A stretch of 64,000 bases of DNA from Palsa-870 sp039935415 (GTDB taxonomy: Bacteria > Chloroflexota > Dormibacteria > Dormibacterales > Dormibacteraceae): contig JBDTKH010000028.1 in NCBI GenBank assembly GCA_039935415.1, positions 75,842 to 139,841 on the forward strand, given 5' to 3'. The position numbers were made by a program, and so were the translations under genes. This document shows positions 1 to 7,750 of the stretch, piece after piece. Position 1 is the first letter of the stretch. Each line of letters starts with the position of its first letter. The notes under the pieces were generated by a model that saw only the letters and a list, made by a program, of their open reading frames with translations, had not been told where the DNA came from and made no database searches.

Positions 1-42
1 GCGGTCATGACGACCCACAGCCAGCAGGTGTCCCAGATCTAG
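1..42 (+). CDS. Possible 3' end of an upstream gene (partial)
   Basis: From base 1 one frame reads 13 codons (ending ...SQQVSQI) and stops at TAG 40-42, one base before the TTG start of the next gene. The tight spacing would fit an upstream gene in the same operon, but 13 residues cannot identify a family and the frame may be open by chance. Confidence 0.25.
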   Translation, partial: AVMTTHSQQVSQI

Positions 43-43
43 C

Positions 44-658
44 TTGTCGAGCACGCTGACGAACCTCGTCGCGAGCTACGGCCTCATCTCCATCTTCGTG
101 CTGATGGCGGGAGAGAGTTGTGGCCTCCCGATCTCGAGTGAGATCGTCGTGCCGCTGGGCGGGGCGCTCGCCTCGCAGGGAAAGCTCAACTTCTTCTTCG
201 TCGTGCTCGTGGCGAGCCTGGCGAACCTCGCCGGCTCGCTGATCGCGTTTTACCTCACGAGCCGGTGGGGCGAGCGAGTCGTGCTGAGCCGAGCGGGCCG
301 GCGGGTGGGATTGAGCAAGGGCCACCTGAGGCTTGCGAACCGCTTCTTCACCAGGTTTGGCCTGTGGGCGGTCTTCGTGGGTCGCCTGCTGCCGATCGTT
401 CGCACGTACATCTCGTTTCCAGCAGGCGTTGCGAAGATGAGCTACCTGCAGTTCAGCCTCGCGACGATCGCCGGCGCGATCCCCTGGAACTTCGCCCTGG
501 CCTTCGCCGGCTACAAGTTGGGCCAGCACTACCAGCAGGTCGCGACCACGCTCGCGCCCTTTGCGATCCCAGGAGCCATCCTCGTCGTGCTGCTGCTGGG
601 CGCCGGTTGGTATTTCGGTCGGCGGCTTGGTGAGGACGAGGCCGCGGTCGTCGCCTAG
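44..658 (+). CDS. DedA family membrane protein
   Basis: A 204-residue integral membrane protein of the DedA/SNARE-associated (VTT domain) family, which contains undecaprenyl-phosphate and phospholipid flippases/scramblases of the inner membrane. Visible features are the N-terminal hydrophobic segment, a GESCGLPISSEIVVP stretch (family pattern E.....P.P.E), the amphipathic loop with FFTRFGLWAVFVGRLLP (the conserved F.r.G...v...RF.P motif) near residues 101-117, FPAGVAKM after it, and two C-terminal hydrophobic segments. The length is normal for the family. The start is TTG at 44; no ATG lies upstream in frame. Its substrate cannot be told from sequence. Confidence 0.85.
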   Translation: MSSTLTNLVASYGLISIFVLMAGESCGLPISSEIVVPLGGALASQGKLNFFFVVLVASLANLAGSLIAFYLTSRWGERVVLSRAGRRVGLSKGHLRLANRFFTRFGLWAVFVGRLLPIVRTYISFPAGVAKMSYLQFSLATIAGAIPWNFALAFAGYKLGQHYQQVATTLAPFAIPGAILVVLLLGAGWYFGRRLGEDEAAVVA

Positions 659-1779
659 GGGCTCTTCGTGAATCGCGCGGCCGCAAAGTGCGAGATGTCT
701 CGTGAGGTCCGCTCGTCGATCACCAGGTCGGCGGCGATGTCGCCGATGATCGGCGCGAACTTGAACCCGTGGCCGGAGCATGCGCTGATCAGCACGATGC
801 GCGACTCGTCCGGATGCCGGTCGACGATGAAGTGGCCGTCGGGCGTGTTCGTGTAGAGGCAGACGGCCGTGCGGGTCACGTGTCGGGTCACTCCGCGCAG
901 GCGCGTCGTGATGAACATTCGGAGCGGGTCCAGGTCGGCGTCGGTGACATCGCGGCGAATGGTGTCAGGAGCGGTCGGCTCTCCCTGGTGGTGGCGGGCG
1001 ATCTTGATCGAGACGCCGTCGAGCGTCGGCAGGCCGTAGATCTCTCCCAGGTCGCCAGTGTCGCGGATGAAGACCGGAAAACGATCGGGTGATAGCCAGT
1101 CGGCGTCGCCCTGGATCCGAAACCACGCCATCACCTGGCGCTCCACGGTGAGCGGGAGCCAGCCTAGGAGCTCCGACATCCAGGGACCGGTCGCGATCAC
1201 GGCAGCGTCGAATTGCTCGCGCGTGTCAGCCGTCATCACTTCGACACCGTTGCTGCCGGCTGCGACCGAGGTAACCCTCACCTTCGATCGCACCTCGCCG
1301 CCAGTGGCCGTGATTCGCTCGTTCATCGCCGCGATTGCCGCCTCGGGGCGGAGGAACCCGGCCTGAGCGTCGAGCACCGCGACGTCGTTGTCACCGACCA
1401 CGTGGCCCGCATACCGGCGGCGCACCTCGGAGGCATCCAGCACGCGAGCGTCGAGGCCATGCTCCTTGACGGCGGCCATCGCGCCTTTCACCGTGTCCGA
1501 CGACTGCGAGCCGATCATGAGGGCCCCGGTCAGCGTCAGGAGCTGGGTGCCTGACTCAGCCTCCAGCTCGCGCCAGAGCGGAAACGCCTCCTGCAGCAGC
1601 GGCACGTACCAGGGGGCTTCGAGGTAGGCGGTGCGGATGATGCGCGACTCGCCGTGCGACGAGCCAAGCGCGTGGGGAGGGGAGTGGCGGTCGAAGCAGA
1701 CGACCTGGGCGCCCCGCGCCGCCAGCCTCCATCCGGTCGCGGCGCCCATCGCGCCACAGCCGACCACGGCAACCCGCAA
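655..1779 (-). CDS. Sarcosine oxidase / N-methyltryptophan oxidase-like flavoprotein
   Basis: A 374-residue FAD-dependent amine oxidase of the monomeric sarcosine oxidase (MSOX/MTOX, DAO) family, which oxidises N-methyl amino acids to amino acid, formaldehyde and H2O2. The N-terminus has the dinucleotide-binding GCGAMGAATG motif (residues 7-16) and an acidic FDRHSP strand end. SSHGESRIIRTAY (40-52) and SGHGFKFAP (335-343) are family blocks. Cys307 in TAVCLYTNTPD sits where MSOX and MTOX attach FAD covalently. The gene lies 3 nt after a small lipoyl-type gene on the same strand and ends convergent with dedA, overlapping it by 4 nt. Substrate (sarcosine, methyltryptophan or another N-methyl amine) is not resolved. 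Confidence 0.85.
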   Translation of the reverse strand: MRVAVVGCGAMGAATGWRLAARGAQVVCFDRHSPPHALGSSHGESRIIRTAYLEAPWYVPLLQEAFPLWRELEAESGTQLLTLTGALMIGSQSSDTVKGAMAAVKEHGLDARVLDASEVRRRYAGHVVGDNDVAVLDAQAGFLRPEAAIAAMNERITATGGEVRSKVRVTSVAAGSNGVEVMTADTREQFDAAVIATGPWMSELLGWLPLTVERQVMAWFRIQGDADWLSPDRFPVFIRDTGDLGEIYGLPTLDGVSIKIARHHQGEPTAPDTIRRDVTDADLDPLRMFITTRLRGVTRHVTRTAVCLYTNTPDGHFIVDRHPDESRIVLISACSGHGFKFAPIIGDIAADLVIDERTSRDISHFAAARFTKSP

Positions 1780-1782
1780 CAG

Positions 1783-2022
1783 CTACTCGGCTACGACGGT
1801 CGCGATCGGCTGGCCAGGTTTCACCGGGTCGCCCACCTCGAGCAGCAGGCGCTCCACGATGCCGCTCACGGGGGATGGGATCTCGGCGTTGACCTTGTCG
1901 GTGTGCGCCTCCATCAGCGTCTCGCCTTCCGAGACGTGGTCGCCCTGCTTCTTGCTCCAGGCGCCGACCGTGATCTCCTCCGCTCCTTGCAGCTCGGGCA
2001 TCACGACCTCGGTTGTGCTCAC
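1783..2022 (-). CDS. Free-standing biotinyl/lipoyl-attachment domain protein
   Basis: A 79-residue protein that is almost entirely one biotinyl/lipoyl domain: MPELQGAEEITVGAW, then ETLMEAHTDKVNAEIPSP with the modifiable lysine K43 in the DKV motif typical of lipoyl domains, then a GIVERLLLEVGDPVKPGQPI half. I chose the GTG at 2022 because family homology begins there; an ATG at 2049 would add nine unrelated residues. No 2-oxo acid dehydrogenase E1/E2/E3 or lipoyl ligase lies nearby. It precedes the amine oxidase gene by 3 nt, so it may be a diffusible carrier domain for a complex encoded elsewhere. A biotin carrier is less likely because the lysine motif is DKV rather than MKM. Confidence 0.8.
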   Translation of the reverse strand: MSTTEVVMPELQGAEEITVGAWSKKQGDHVSEGETLMEAHTDKVNAEIPSPVSGIVERLLLEVGDPVKPGQPIATVVAE

Positions 2023-2045
2023 GCGGCTATTCTCGCTTAAGCCTC

Positions 2046-2079
2046 CCACCCCAACCCTCGCCCCGAAGGGGCAAAGGGG
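2046..2079. repeat. GC-rich palindromic spacer element
   Basis: The spacer between the ABC-F and lipoyl genes has the core ctcgccccgaaggggcaaag, which folds as cccc-gaa-gggg or longer. Related cores recur at about 24045 and 28345, and a similar CTCCCCGCAGGG palindrome occurs at 37890 and 43300-43450. It may act as a minus-strand terminator or be a short interspersed repeat. Confidence 0.45.
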
Positions 2080-3666
2080 TTAAGCCAGCGAGACGACGTC
2101 CAGGAGGTCCTCTTCCCAGTAGTCGACCCGACCTTCGGGCATGAAGAGGACCCGGCCTGGCTGCAGCGCCTGCACGAACTCGGGGTCGTGGCTGACGATG
2201 ACCATCGTCCCGGGCCACTCGGCCAGCGCCTTGGCGACGCCTGTGCGCGACGGCGGGTCCAGGTTGTTGGTCGGCTCGTCGAGCAGCAGGAGGTTGTGCC
2301 TCCCCGCCACCAGCAGCGCCAGCGCCAGCTTGGTCTTCTCGCCGCCGGACAGGGTCGACGCGTCCTGGCGGGCGATGTCGCCGGTCAGTCCGAATGTTCC
2401 CAGCAGCGCGCGCAGCGCCGGCTCCTCGGCGTCCGACTGCTCGCGCATGTGCGTCAGCACCGGCACCCCGGCCCGAATCCCTTCGTGCTCCTGCGCGTAG
2501 TAACCGAGCGACGCGCCGTGACCCAGCCGGAAACCGCCCGCGTTCGCTTCGCTCTGCCCGGCCAGGATGCGTAGGAGGCTCGTCTTGCCCGCGCCGTTCA
2601 AGCCCATGACCAGCAGGCGCTGCCCGCGCTCGACCTCGAACGTGACGTCGCGAAACACGAGCGGCCCGCCGTAGCCCTTCGCCAGGCCGGTCACGGTCAG
2701 AGCCATACGGCCGCTGTGCGGGGGTGGAGGAAACCGAACCTTCACCTTGCGCTCGCGCTTGGGAGCCGACACCTGGTCCGCCTTCAGGCGGTCGACTCGC
2801 TTGAAGATCGACTTGGCGGTTCGAGCGCGCTTGGCGGTCTGGCGCCGCATGACCTCCGCCAGGAGGCTCAAGCGATGTATCTCCGACTCCTGGCGCTGCG
2901 CCAGCGACGTCAGGCGCTTCTCCGCCAGCGCCCGCGCCTTCTGGTACTGGGAATAGGTGCCGCGGTACTCGACCATCCGGCCCGCGTCCAGGTGCAGCAC
3001 GCGGGTAATCGAAGAATCCAGGAGTGCCAGGTCGTGGCTGACCACGATCACAGCGCCGCGGTAATCGCGCAGGAACGTCACCAGCCACGTCTTGGCGTCG
3101 CTGTCGAGATGGTTCGTCGGCTCGTCGAGCAGGAGCAGGTCGGCGTCCGCGAACAGAACGCGGGCAAGCTCGACTCGCCGCCGCTCGCCACCCGACAGGA
3201 CGCTGAGCGGGAGGTCGACCCGGTCGGCTCTCAGCCCCAGGCCGGTGACGATCCGCCGCGCGTCCGACTCGCTCGAGTAGCCGCCGTCGAGCCGGTATCG
3301 CTCCTCGGCTTCCGAGAACTTCTCCACCGTAGCCGGCGAGTGATCGTGCTCGAGCTTCTTGTGCATCTCGGCCAGGCGGGCCGCGGAGCGGTCGAGCCCT
3401 CGTCCGGACAGGATGTGGGACAGAGCTGTTTGGGACGCCTCGGCTCGCGGGCGCGGGTTCTGAGGTACGTAGCCGAGCGTGCCGCGCCGCAGGACCAGCC
3501 CGGCCGCGGGGTCGTCCTCGCCGGCGAGGACCTTGAGCAGGCTCGTCTTTCCCACGCCGTTGCGCCCAACCAGCCCGACCTTGTCGCCGGCGGCCACGGT
3601 GAAGCTCGCGTCCGAGAGCACCCGGCGCGCGACGACGTCGATGGCCAGGTTCCTGACCTGTAGCAC
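2080..3666 (-). CDS. ABC-F family ATPase (ribosome-associated type)
   Basis: A roughly 528-residue soluble protein with two ABC ATPase domains and no membrane segments, which defines the ABC-F group acting on the ribosome (EttA/Uup and antibiotic-protection types). Domain 1 has Walker A GRNGVGKTSLLK, signature LSGGERRRVELA and Walker B LLLLDEPTNHLD. Domain 2 has GLNGAGKTSLLR, LSGGEKTKLALA and LLLLDEPTNNLD. The charged helical linker between them (RQESEIHRLSLLAEVMRRQTAKRARTAK region) is the expected P-site tRNA interaction motif. GTG 3666 fits the family N-terminus (LQVRNLAIDVV); ATG 3723 would add 19 residues and crowd the divergent gene. Subfamily is unassigned, so a resistance role is only possible. 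Confidence 0.88.
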   Translation of the reverse strand: MLQVRNLAIDVVARRVLSDASFTVAAGDKVGLVGRNGVGKTSLLKVLAGEDDPAAGLVLRRGTLGYVPQNPRPRAEASQTALSHILSGRGLDRSAARLAEMHKKLEHDHSPATVEKFSEAEERYRLDGGYSSESDARRIVTGLGLRADRVDLPLSVLSGGERRRVELARVLFADADLLLLDEPTNHLDSDAKTWLVTFLRDYRGAVIVVSHDLALLDSSITRVLHLDAGRMVEYRGTYSQYQKARALAEKRLTSLAQRQESEIHRLSLLAEVMRRQTAKRARTAKSIFKRVDRLKADQVSAPKRERKVKVRFPPPPHSGRMALTVTGLAKGYGGPLVFRDVTFEVERGQRLLVMGLNGAGKTSLLRILAGQSEANAGGFRLGHGASLGYYAQEHEGIRAGVPVLTHMREQSDAEEPALRALLGTFGLTGDIARQDASTLSGGEKTKLALALLVAGRHNLLLLDEPTNNLDPPSRTGVAKALAEWPGTMVIVSHDPEFVQALQPGRVLFMPEGRVDYWEEDLLDVVSLA

Positions 3667-3738
3667 GTCGCCGATGTTACCCGGCGATCCGGCCGGCGTT
3701 TGGTCAGGCAGCCGGAAATTCACCCTGGAGGCCGTCGA

Positions 3739-4632
3739 ATGAAGAAAGTCCTCGTCGTGATCGCGATCCTCGTGGCGGCGGCCGCCTGCGGCGGCGCCGG
3801 CAGCACAGTCGGTGGCAGTGCCCCAAAGCCTGCCAACCTTTCGCTCGGTCCGCAGCAGTCAGGCGGGTCGACGACCGGCGCCCCGACCAAGGCGGGCGGC
3901 ACCGACACCGCCAATCCTCCTGTCACGGACGTCGTCCCCGCGGTCCAGGGACCGCAGGTGATCCGTCAGGCTCAGCTGTCGATCAGCGTCGCCTCGGGCT
4001 CCTTCGACTCGAAGCTGGCCGCCGTGCGCGCTATGGTCGAGAGCGAGCAGGGATACATCGCCGGGACCGACGCCCAGACCAACCCGGCCAGCAACGACCA
4101 GATCCGCACGGGCGTCATCAGCTTCATGGTGCCCGCGGCTAACTTCGACAACGTCATCGACCAGCTTTCGTCGGTGGGCAAGGTCCAAAGCGAGCACATC
4201 ACCGGCAACGACGTAAGCGCTCAGTACGTCGACCTGCAGGCCCGGCTCGCCAACGAGGAAGCTCAGCGCGACGCGATGCTGGCGCTCCTGAAGGAAGCCA
4301 AGAACATCAGCGACATCATCAACGTGCAGAACCAGATCGGCCAGATCACCCAGCAGATCGAGCAGCTGAAGGGCCAGATCGCGTACTTCGACCACAACAC
4401 CGCGTTCAGCACCGTGACCGTCACGCTGACGGAAGCAGGCGCACCGGTGCAGCCGGCTTCGTCGGACAGCTGGGGCTTTGCCACGGCCGTGAGTGACGCC
4501 GCGCACAACTTCGTCGCCACCGTCAACTACATCGTCACCGGCCTGGGCGCGCTCGGCCCGATCCTGGTGCTGCTCGGGTTTGGATACCTGCTGTGGCGCC
4601 GCCGCGGTTCCCCGCTCCCCCGCCGCGCGTAG
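3739..4632 (+). CDS. DUF4349 domain lipoprotein
   Basis: A 297-residue surface lipoprotein. It opens with MKK, a hydrophobic segment and the lipobox-like LVAAAAC, then a Ser/Gly/Thr-rich linker. The DUF4349 core follows: VIRQAQLSISV, ISFMVPAANFDNVIDQLSSVGKV, then a coiled-coil stretch with ARLANEEAQRDAMLALL and INVQNQIGQITQQIEQLKGQI, and finally TVTVTLTEAG. A C-terminal hydrophobic segment followed by WRRRG gives a second membrane contact. The ATG at 3739 is chosen because it puts the signal peptide at the N-terminus; the frame stays open 13 codons upstream. The biochemical role of DUF4349 is unknown. Confidence 0.85.
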   Translation: MKKVLVVIAILVAAAACGGAGSTVGGSAPKPANLSLGPQQSGGSTTGAPTKAGGTDTANPPVTDVVPAVQGPQVIRQAQLSISVASGSFDSKLAAVRAMVESEQGYIAGTDAQTNPASNDQIRTGVISFMVPAANFDNVIDQLSSVGKVQSEHITGNDVSAQYVDLQARLANEEAQRDAMLALLKEAKNISDIINVQNQIGQITQQIEQLKGQIAYFDHNTAFSTVTVTLTEAGAPVQPASSDSWGFATAVSDAAHNFVATVNYIVTGLGALGPILVLLGFGYLLWRRRGSPLPRRA

Positions 4633-4643
4633 ATCATCTCGAA

Positions 4644-4669
4644 AGGTGGGCGGAACGCTCCGCCCACCT
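4644..4669 (+). terminator. Hairpin terminator after the DUF4349 gene
   Basis: A perfect 10-bp stem (aggtgggcgg / ccgcccacct) with loop aacgct begins 11 nt after the stop codon. It is followed by a weak T-rich stretch (ccttaattt). Confidence 0.7.
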
Positions 4670-4767
4670 CCTTAATTTGCGAAACCAGTTGAGGGCTCAC
4701 GTAACCTGAACCCGTATTGCCGGTGAGCGGTGTGGATCCTGCGTGACGTTCCTGCAGACGTGAAAGC

Positions 4768-5316
4768 ATGAGTGCTGGGCGCCCTCCCGACGAAGACCCA
4801 GGTGGATCGGACGAGACCGGCGAAGTCCTCCAGCTTCCGGTCGCCCAGCGCGCCACCGACATCGCGCTGCACGAGCTCGAGCTGGTCTACGCGTTCATCT
4901 ACGCCCGTGTCGGCAACCGCGCTGACACCGAGGACCTGACGCAGCAGGTCGCCATGAAGGCGATTCCGCGGCTACGTCAGGGGGCTCCGGCGAGCGCCAT
5001 CCGCGGCTACCTGTTCGCTACGGCGCGCTCGGTGCTCGGCGGCTTCTGGAGCACGCGGCTTGGCCTGTCCGAGGCGGAGCTCCACGAGGACCTCGTGATG
5101 GCCGCGCCGCCGGCGCCGCCATCCGAAGCCCGCACGGACACAGTGCAGCAGATCCTGGCCGAGCTTTCGGACAACTACCGTCGAGTCCTCGAGCTGCGTT
5201 TCCTTCATGGGTATTCCCTCAAGGAAGTGGCAGCGGAGATGAACTCGACAGTGGGAGCCGTCAAGGTGATGCAGCTTCGCGCCCTGCGCGCCGCTGCGAA
5301 GGTGCGGGTGGAATGA
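4768..5316 (+). CDS. ECF-type RNA polymerase sigma factor
   Basis: A 182-residue extracytoplasmic-function sigma factor. Region 2 is ELVYAFIYARVGNRADTEDL with the usual DLTQQVAMKAI core-binding helix (about residues 35-65). Region 4 is LSDNYRRVLELRFLHGYSLKEVAAEM plus the recognition helix STVGAVKVMQLRALRA near the C-terminus. The gene is preceded by a terminator, so it starts a new unit, and its stop overlaps the start of the Rieske gene by 4 nt (ATGA). The usual downstream anti-sigma partner is replaced here by a membrane Rieske protein. Promoter recognition cannot be read from sequence. Confidence 0.9.
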   Translation: MSAGRPPDEDPGGSDETGEVLQLPVAQRATDIALHELELVYAFIYARVGNRADTEDLTQQVAMKAIPRLRQGAPASAIRGYLFATARSVLGGFWSTRLGLSEAELHEDLVMAAPPAPPSEARTDTVQQILAELSDNYRRVLELRFLHGYSLKEVAAEMNSTVGAVKVMQLRALRAAAKVRVE

Positions 5317-5972
5317 ACAAGCCCGAGAACAGGGTCGAGCGGATCGTCTCCGACCTGCTGCGCGGCCGCCGCCTGAAGCTGCGTGGCGGGGACGCCGAGG
5401 AGAAGGCGGCGATCACTGTTGCCGCGCGGCTTGCGGCCGCCCGACAGGGACCTCAGCGCATGCACCCGGCGTTCCGCAAGCGCCTGGAGGAGGCGCTCGA
5501 GTCGGCTTCTCGGGACACCTGGATGACCCGGCGCGCCGCCCTGGTGGCCGGTTTCGGGCTTGCGGCGGGGGCGGTCGGCGGAGCCCTGGTCGGCAGGACG
5601 CTGGAGCCGGCGGCGACCGCCGCAAGGCAGGTCACGGGCGGCCCGATCAACCCGATCAACGGCCGCTGGGTCGACGTCGCAGCGCTGTCAGACCTGGTCG
5701 AGGGCCAGGGCAAGCGCGTCGCGGCCGGGAGCGTGGGTGCATACCTGTTCCGGCGCGGCGACAGCGTGACCGCCGTCTCGTCGATCTGCTCGCACCTTCC
5801 GTGCGAGCTGCACTGGAACAGCGGCGACGGCCTGCTCGACTGTCCCTGCCACCCGGTGTCGTTCACCCCCGATGGCAAGTCGACCGATCAGACCTACCCG
5901 CTGCCTGCCCTCAACACCGTCCACGTCCGGGTCACGACTGAGGGCCGCGTCGAGGTGCTCGGGACGATCTGA
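5313..5972 (+). CDS. Membrane-anchored Rieske 2Fe-2S protein
   Basis: A 219-residue protein with a basic N-terminal cytoplasmic region (1-70), a Tat-like membrane segment (RRAALVAGFGLAAGAVGGAL, 73-92) and a C-terminal Rieske domain. The cluster ligands are C159 and H161 (CSHLPC) and C177 and H180 (CPCH). C164 and C179 are placed as the conserved disulfide of bc-type Rieske proteins. No cytochrome b or c1 gene is nearby. The ATG overlaps the stop of the sigma factor gene, so the two are translationally coupled. Its role could be electron transfer, or redox control of the sigma factor; the latter is inference from position only. Confidence 0.85.
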   Translation: MNKPENRVERIVSDLLRGRRLKLRGGDAEEKAAITVAARLAAARQGPQRMHPAFRKRLEEALESASRDTWMTRRAALVAGFGLAAGAVGGALVGRTLEPAATAARQVTGGPINPINGRWVDVAALSDLVEGQGKRVAAGSVGAYLFRRGDSVTAVSSICSHLPCELHWNSGDGLLDCPCHPVSFTPDGKSTDQTYPLPALNTVHVRVTTEGRVEVLGTI

Positions 5973-5974
5973 CC

Positions 5975-6238
5975 ATGAAGGTCCGGGAGCACAGGGCCAG
6001 GCAGATGGCGCTCGACCTCTGCCTTCAGCTGCTCGAAGAGGCACAGGTGCGTGGACAGACGCGGATCGATGGTCAGCTCGGTACGGAGCTGCGCAGCCAT
6101 CTCGAGCGAGCCGGCGTGATCGCTGACCACCGCCTCGAGGGCCGCCGGATCGATCGCGTGCTCGACGACATTTTCGCCCTGCAGGCACTGCTGCTCGGCC
6201 AGGCGCCGGAGGACAGCCGCCAGCGAAACGGAGCCTGA
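5975..6238 (+). CDS. Small hypothetical protein, third gene of the sigma/Rieske operon
   Basis: An 87-residue, charged, mostly helical protein with no membrane segment and no cysteine pair. It starts 2 nt after the Rieske stop codon and ends 3 nt before a strong hairpin, which supports a real third cistron. I do not recognise the family. An antisense reading of the same region is less plausible because it would cross the terminator and the Rieske gene. Confidence 0.55.
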   Translation: MKVREHRARQMALDLCLQLLEEAQVRGQTRIDGQLGTELRSHLERAGVIADHRLEGRRIDRVLDDIFALQALLLGQAPEDSRQRNGA

Positions 6239-6241
6239 GGT

Positions 6242-6274
6242 ATGAGGGGAAACCCCAAAGTGGTTTCCCCTCAT
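6242..6274 (+). terminator. Long perfect hairpin after the sigma/Rieske operon
   Basis: A perfect 13-bp inverted repeat (atgaggggaaacc / ggtttcccctcat) with a 7-nt loop starts 3 nt after the stop of the 87-residue gene. No T-run follows, so it may end transcription factor-independently only weakly, or protect the 3' end of the mRNA. Confidence 0.6.
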
Positions 6275-6319
6275 CGACAGGGCGGCTGCGCCGCCGTGTC
6301 TGCTCTCCTTCCGGTATAT

Positions 6320-6474
6320 CGAGGTGACCTAACCAATCATCCACTCCCGGCCACGCATGGAGGCATTGAGACAAAGTCGTGGCCGGGTGGAACCCGGCCA
6401 CCCCTCCACGCTAGTTATTGGTAGGAAACCCGCGCCGAGGGCGCGGCATCGGCCGCGGGTATGATTGGCTGCCG
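6320..6474 (+). promoter_or_regulatory. Structured leader of metK with mutually exclusive hairpins
   Basis: Three segments can pair in alternative ways. Segment A (6346-6355, cccggccacg) is complementary to segment B (6378-6387, cgtggccggg); B (6379-6387) is also complementary to segment C (6393-6401, cccggccac) with a 5-nt loop. The B-C hairpin is flanked by tggagg (6358-6363) and cctcca (6403-6408), which can close an outer helix. A further hairpin (acccgcg ... cgcgggt, about 6428-6460) lies just upstream of the probable start. This looks like an attenuator or riboswitch. I could not match it to the SAM-I, SAM-II or SAM-IV consensus from memory, so no class is assigned. Confidence 0.5.
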
Positions 6475-7704
6475 TTGGCAACTTCCTTCAGCTCGTCCCC
6501 CTCGTTTCTCCTGACGTCTGAATCGGTCACCGAGGGCCACCCGGACAAGGTGTGCGATCAGGTCTCCGACGCAGTCCTCGACGGCATGCTCGCGCAGGAC
6601 CCGCACGCGCGCGTCGCGTGCGAGACCGCCATCACCAAGGGCCTCTGCGTGGTGATCGGCGAGGTGACGACCCATGCTGAGCTCGACATCCAGCGCACGA
6701 TCCGCGACACCATCGGCGACATCGGCTACAACAACGAGGAGATCGGATTCGACGCCGATCACGCCCTGATCCAGGTCTATCTCAAGGAGCAGTCGCCGGA
6801 CATCGCAGCCGGTGTCGACCACTCACTCGAGGAGCGTGACGGAAGCCTCGAAGACGACCCCTTCGAGCTCCAGGGGGCCGGCGACCAGGGGATGATGATC
6901 GGCTTCGCGTGTCACGAGACGCCTGAGCTGATGCCGCTCACCATCTCTCTCGCGCACCGCCTGGCGCGACGTCTCGCTGCGGTGCGCAAGGACGGCTCCC
7001 TGCCGTTCCTTCGCCCGGACGGCAAGACCCAGGTCACCGTCGAGTACGAGTACGGGCGTCCGAAACGAATCGAGGCCATCGTCGTCTCCTCGCACCACAC
7101 GGACACGGTCACGCAGAACGACCTTCGAGACGGCGTGCGCGAGCTTGTCATCAACCCTGTCCTCGAGGGCATGGTCGTCGACGCCAACACCAAGATCATG
7201 GTCAACCCGAGCGGTCACTTCCTCCTCGGTGGGCCTGCCGCCGACGCGGGATTGACGGGTCGCAAGATCATCGTGGACACATACGGTGGCATCGCGCGGC
7301 ATGGCGGAGGCGCGTTCAGCGGCAAGGACCCAAGCAAGGTCGACCGCTCGGCCGCCTACGCCGCCCGCCACGTGGCCAAGAACATCGTCGCGGCGGGACT
7401 GGCCGACCGCTGCGAGGTGCAGGTTTCGTACGCGATAGGGCGCGCGCACCCGACGTCCATCGGGGTCGAGACGTTCGGCACCGGGACCGTACCGGAGGAC
7501 GAGCTGAACGGGCTTATCCGGCGGCACTTCGACCTGAGACCCGGCGCGATCATCGCGAACATGAAGCTCCTGCGGCCCATCTACCGGCCGACCGCCGCGT
7601 ATGGGCACTTCGGACGCGATGACCTCGGCGTGCCCTGGGAACAGACCAATCGCGTCGAAGCCCTCCGCGCCGACGCTTCGGTTTCCGCCCGAACGCGGAG
7701 CTAG
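6475..7704 (+). CDS. metK: S-adenosylmethionine synthetase
   Basis: Makes S-adenosylmethionine from methionine and ATP in the cytoplasm. About 409 residues if started at TTG 6475. Clear family blocks are LLTSESVTEGHPDKVCDQ at the N-terminus, the adenine-binding GAGDQGMMIGFACHE, and the P-loop-like GGGAFSGKDPSKVDRSAAY. The frame stays open upstream to GTG 6418, but that part overlaps the hairpins of the leader and is not like MetK, so I prefer TTG 6475 even though its ribosome-binding site is weak. It is followed closely by an MshC-like ligase gene. Confidence 0.93.
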   Translation: MATSFSSSPSFLLTSESVTEGHPDKVCDQVSDAVLDGMLAQDPHARVACETAITKGLCVVIGEVTTHAELDIQRTIRDTIGDIGYNNEEIGFDADHALIQVYLKEQSPDIAAGVDHSLEERDGSLEDDPFELQGAGDQGMMIGFACHETPELMPLTISLAHRLARRLAAVRKDGSLPFLRPDGKTQVTVEYEYGRPKRIEAIVVSSHHTDTVTQNDLRDGVRELVINPVLEGMVVDANTKIMVNPSGHFLLGGPAADAGLTGRKIIVDTYGGIARHGGGAFSGKDPSKVDRSAAYAARHVAKNIVAAGLADRCEVQVSYAIGRAHPTSIGVETFGTGTVPEDELNGLIRRHFDLRPGAIIANMKLLRPIYRPTAAYGHFGRDDLGVPWEQTNRVEALRADASVSARTRS

Positions 7705-7750
7705 CACGACCCTGGCCCGTTCCCCGCTTCGTCTGCGTGTTCGCGACACG

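Noticed and set aside
5..781. 258-codon minus-strand frame at the left end
   Set aside because: Antisense to the DedA gene, which has the family motifs; the translation is rich in Arg, Asp and His.
5894..6274. 126-codon minus-strand frame opposite the small third gene of the sigma/Rieske operon
   Set aside because: It would begin in the operon's terminator hairpin and run into the Rieske gene; the plus-strand frame has good operon spacing.
6239..6474. SAM-I or SAM-IV riboswitch
   Set aside because: Parts resemble SAM-IV, but the conserved core could not be completed by eye. Kept as an unassigned structured leader.
7601..7750. Start of the MshC-like gene at ATG 7601 or 7619
   Set aside because: It would overlap metK by about 90 nt and add residues unlike the family; kept only as an alternative.
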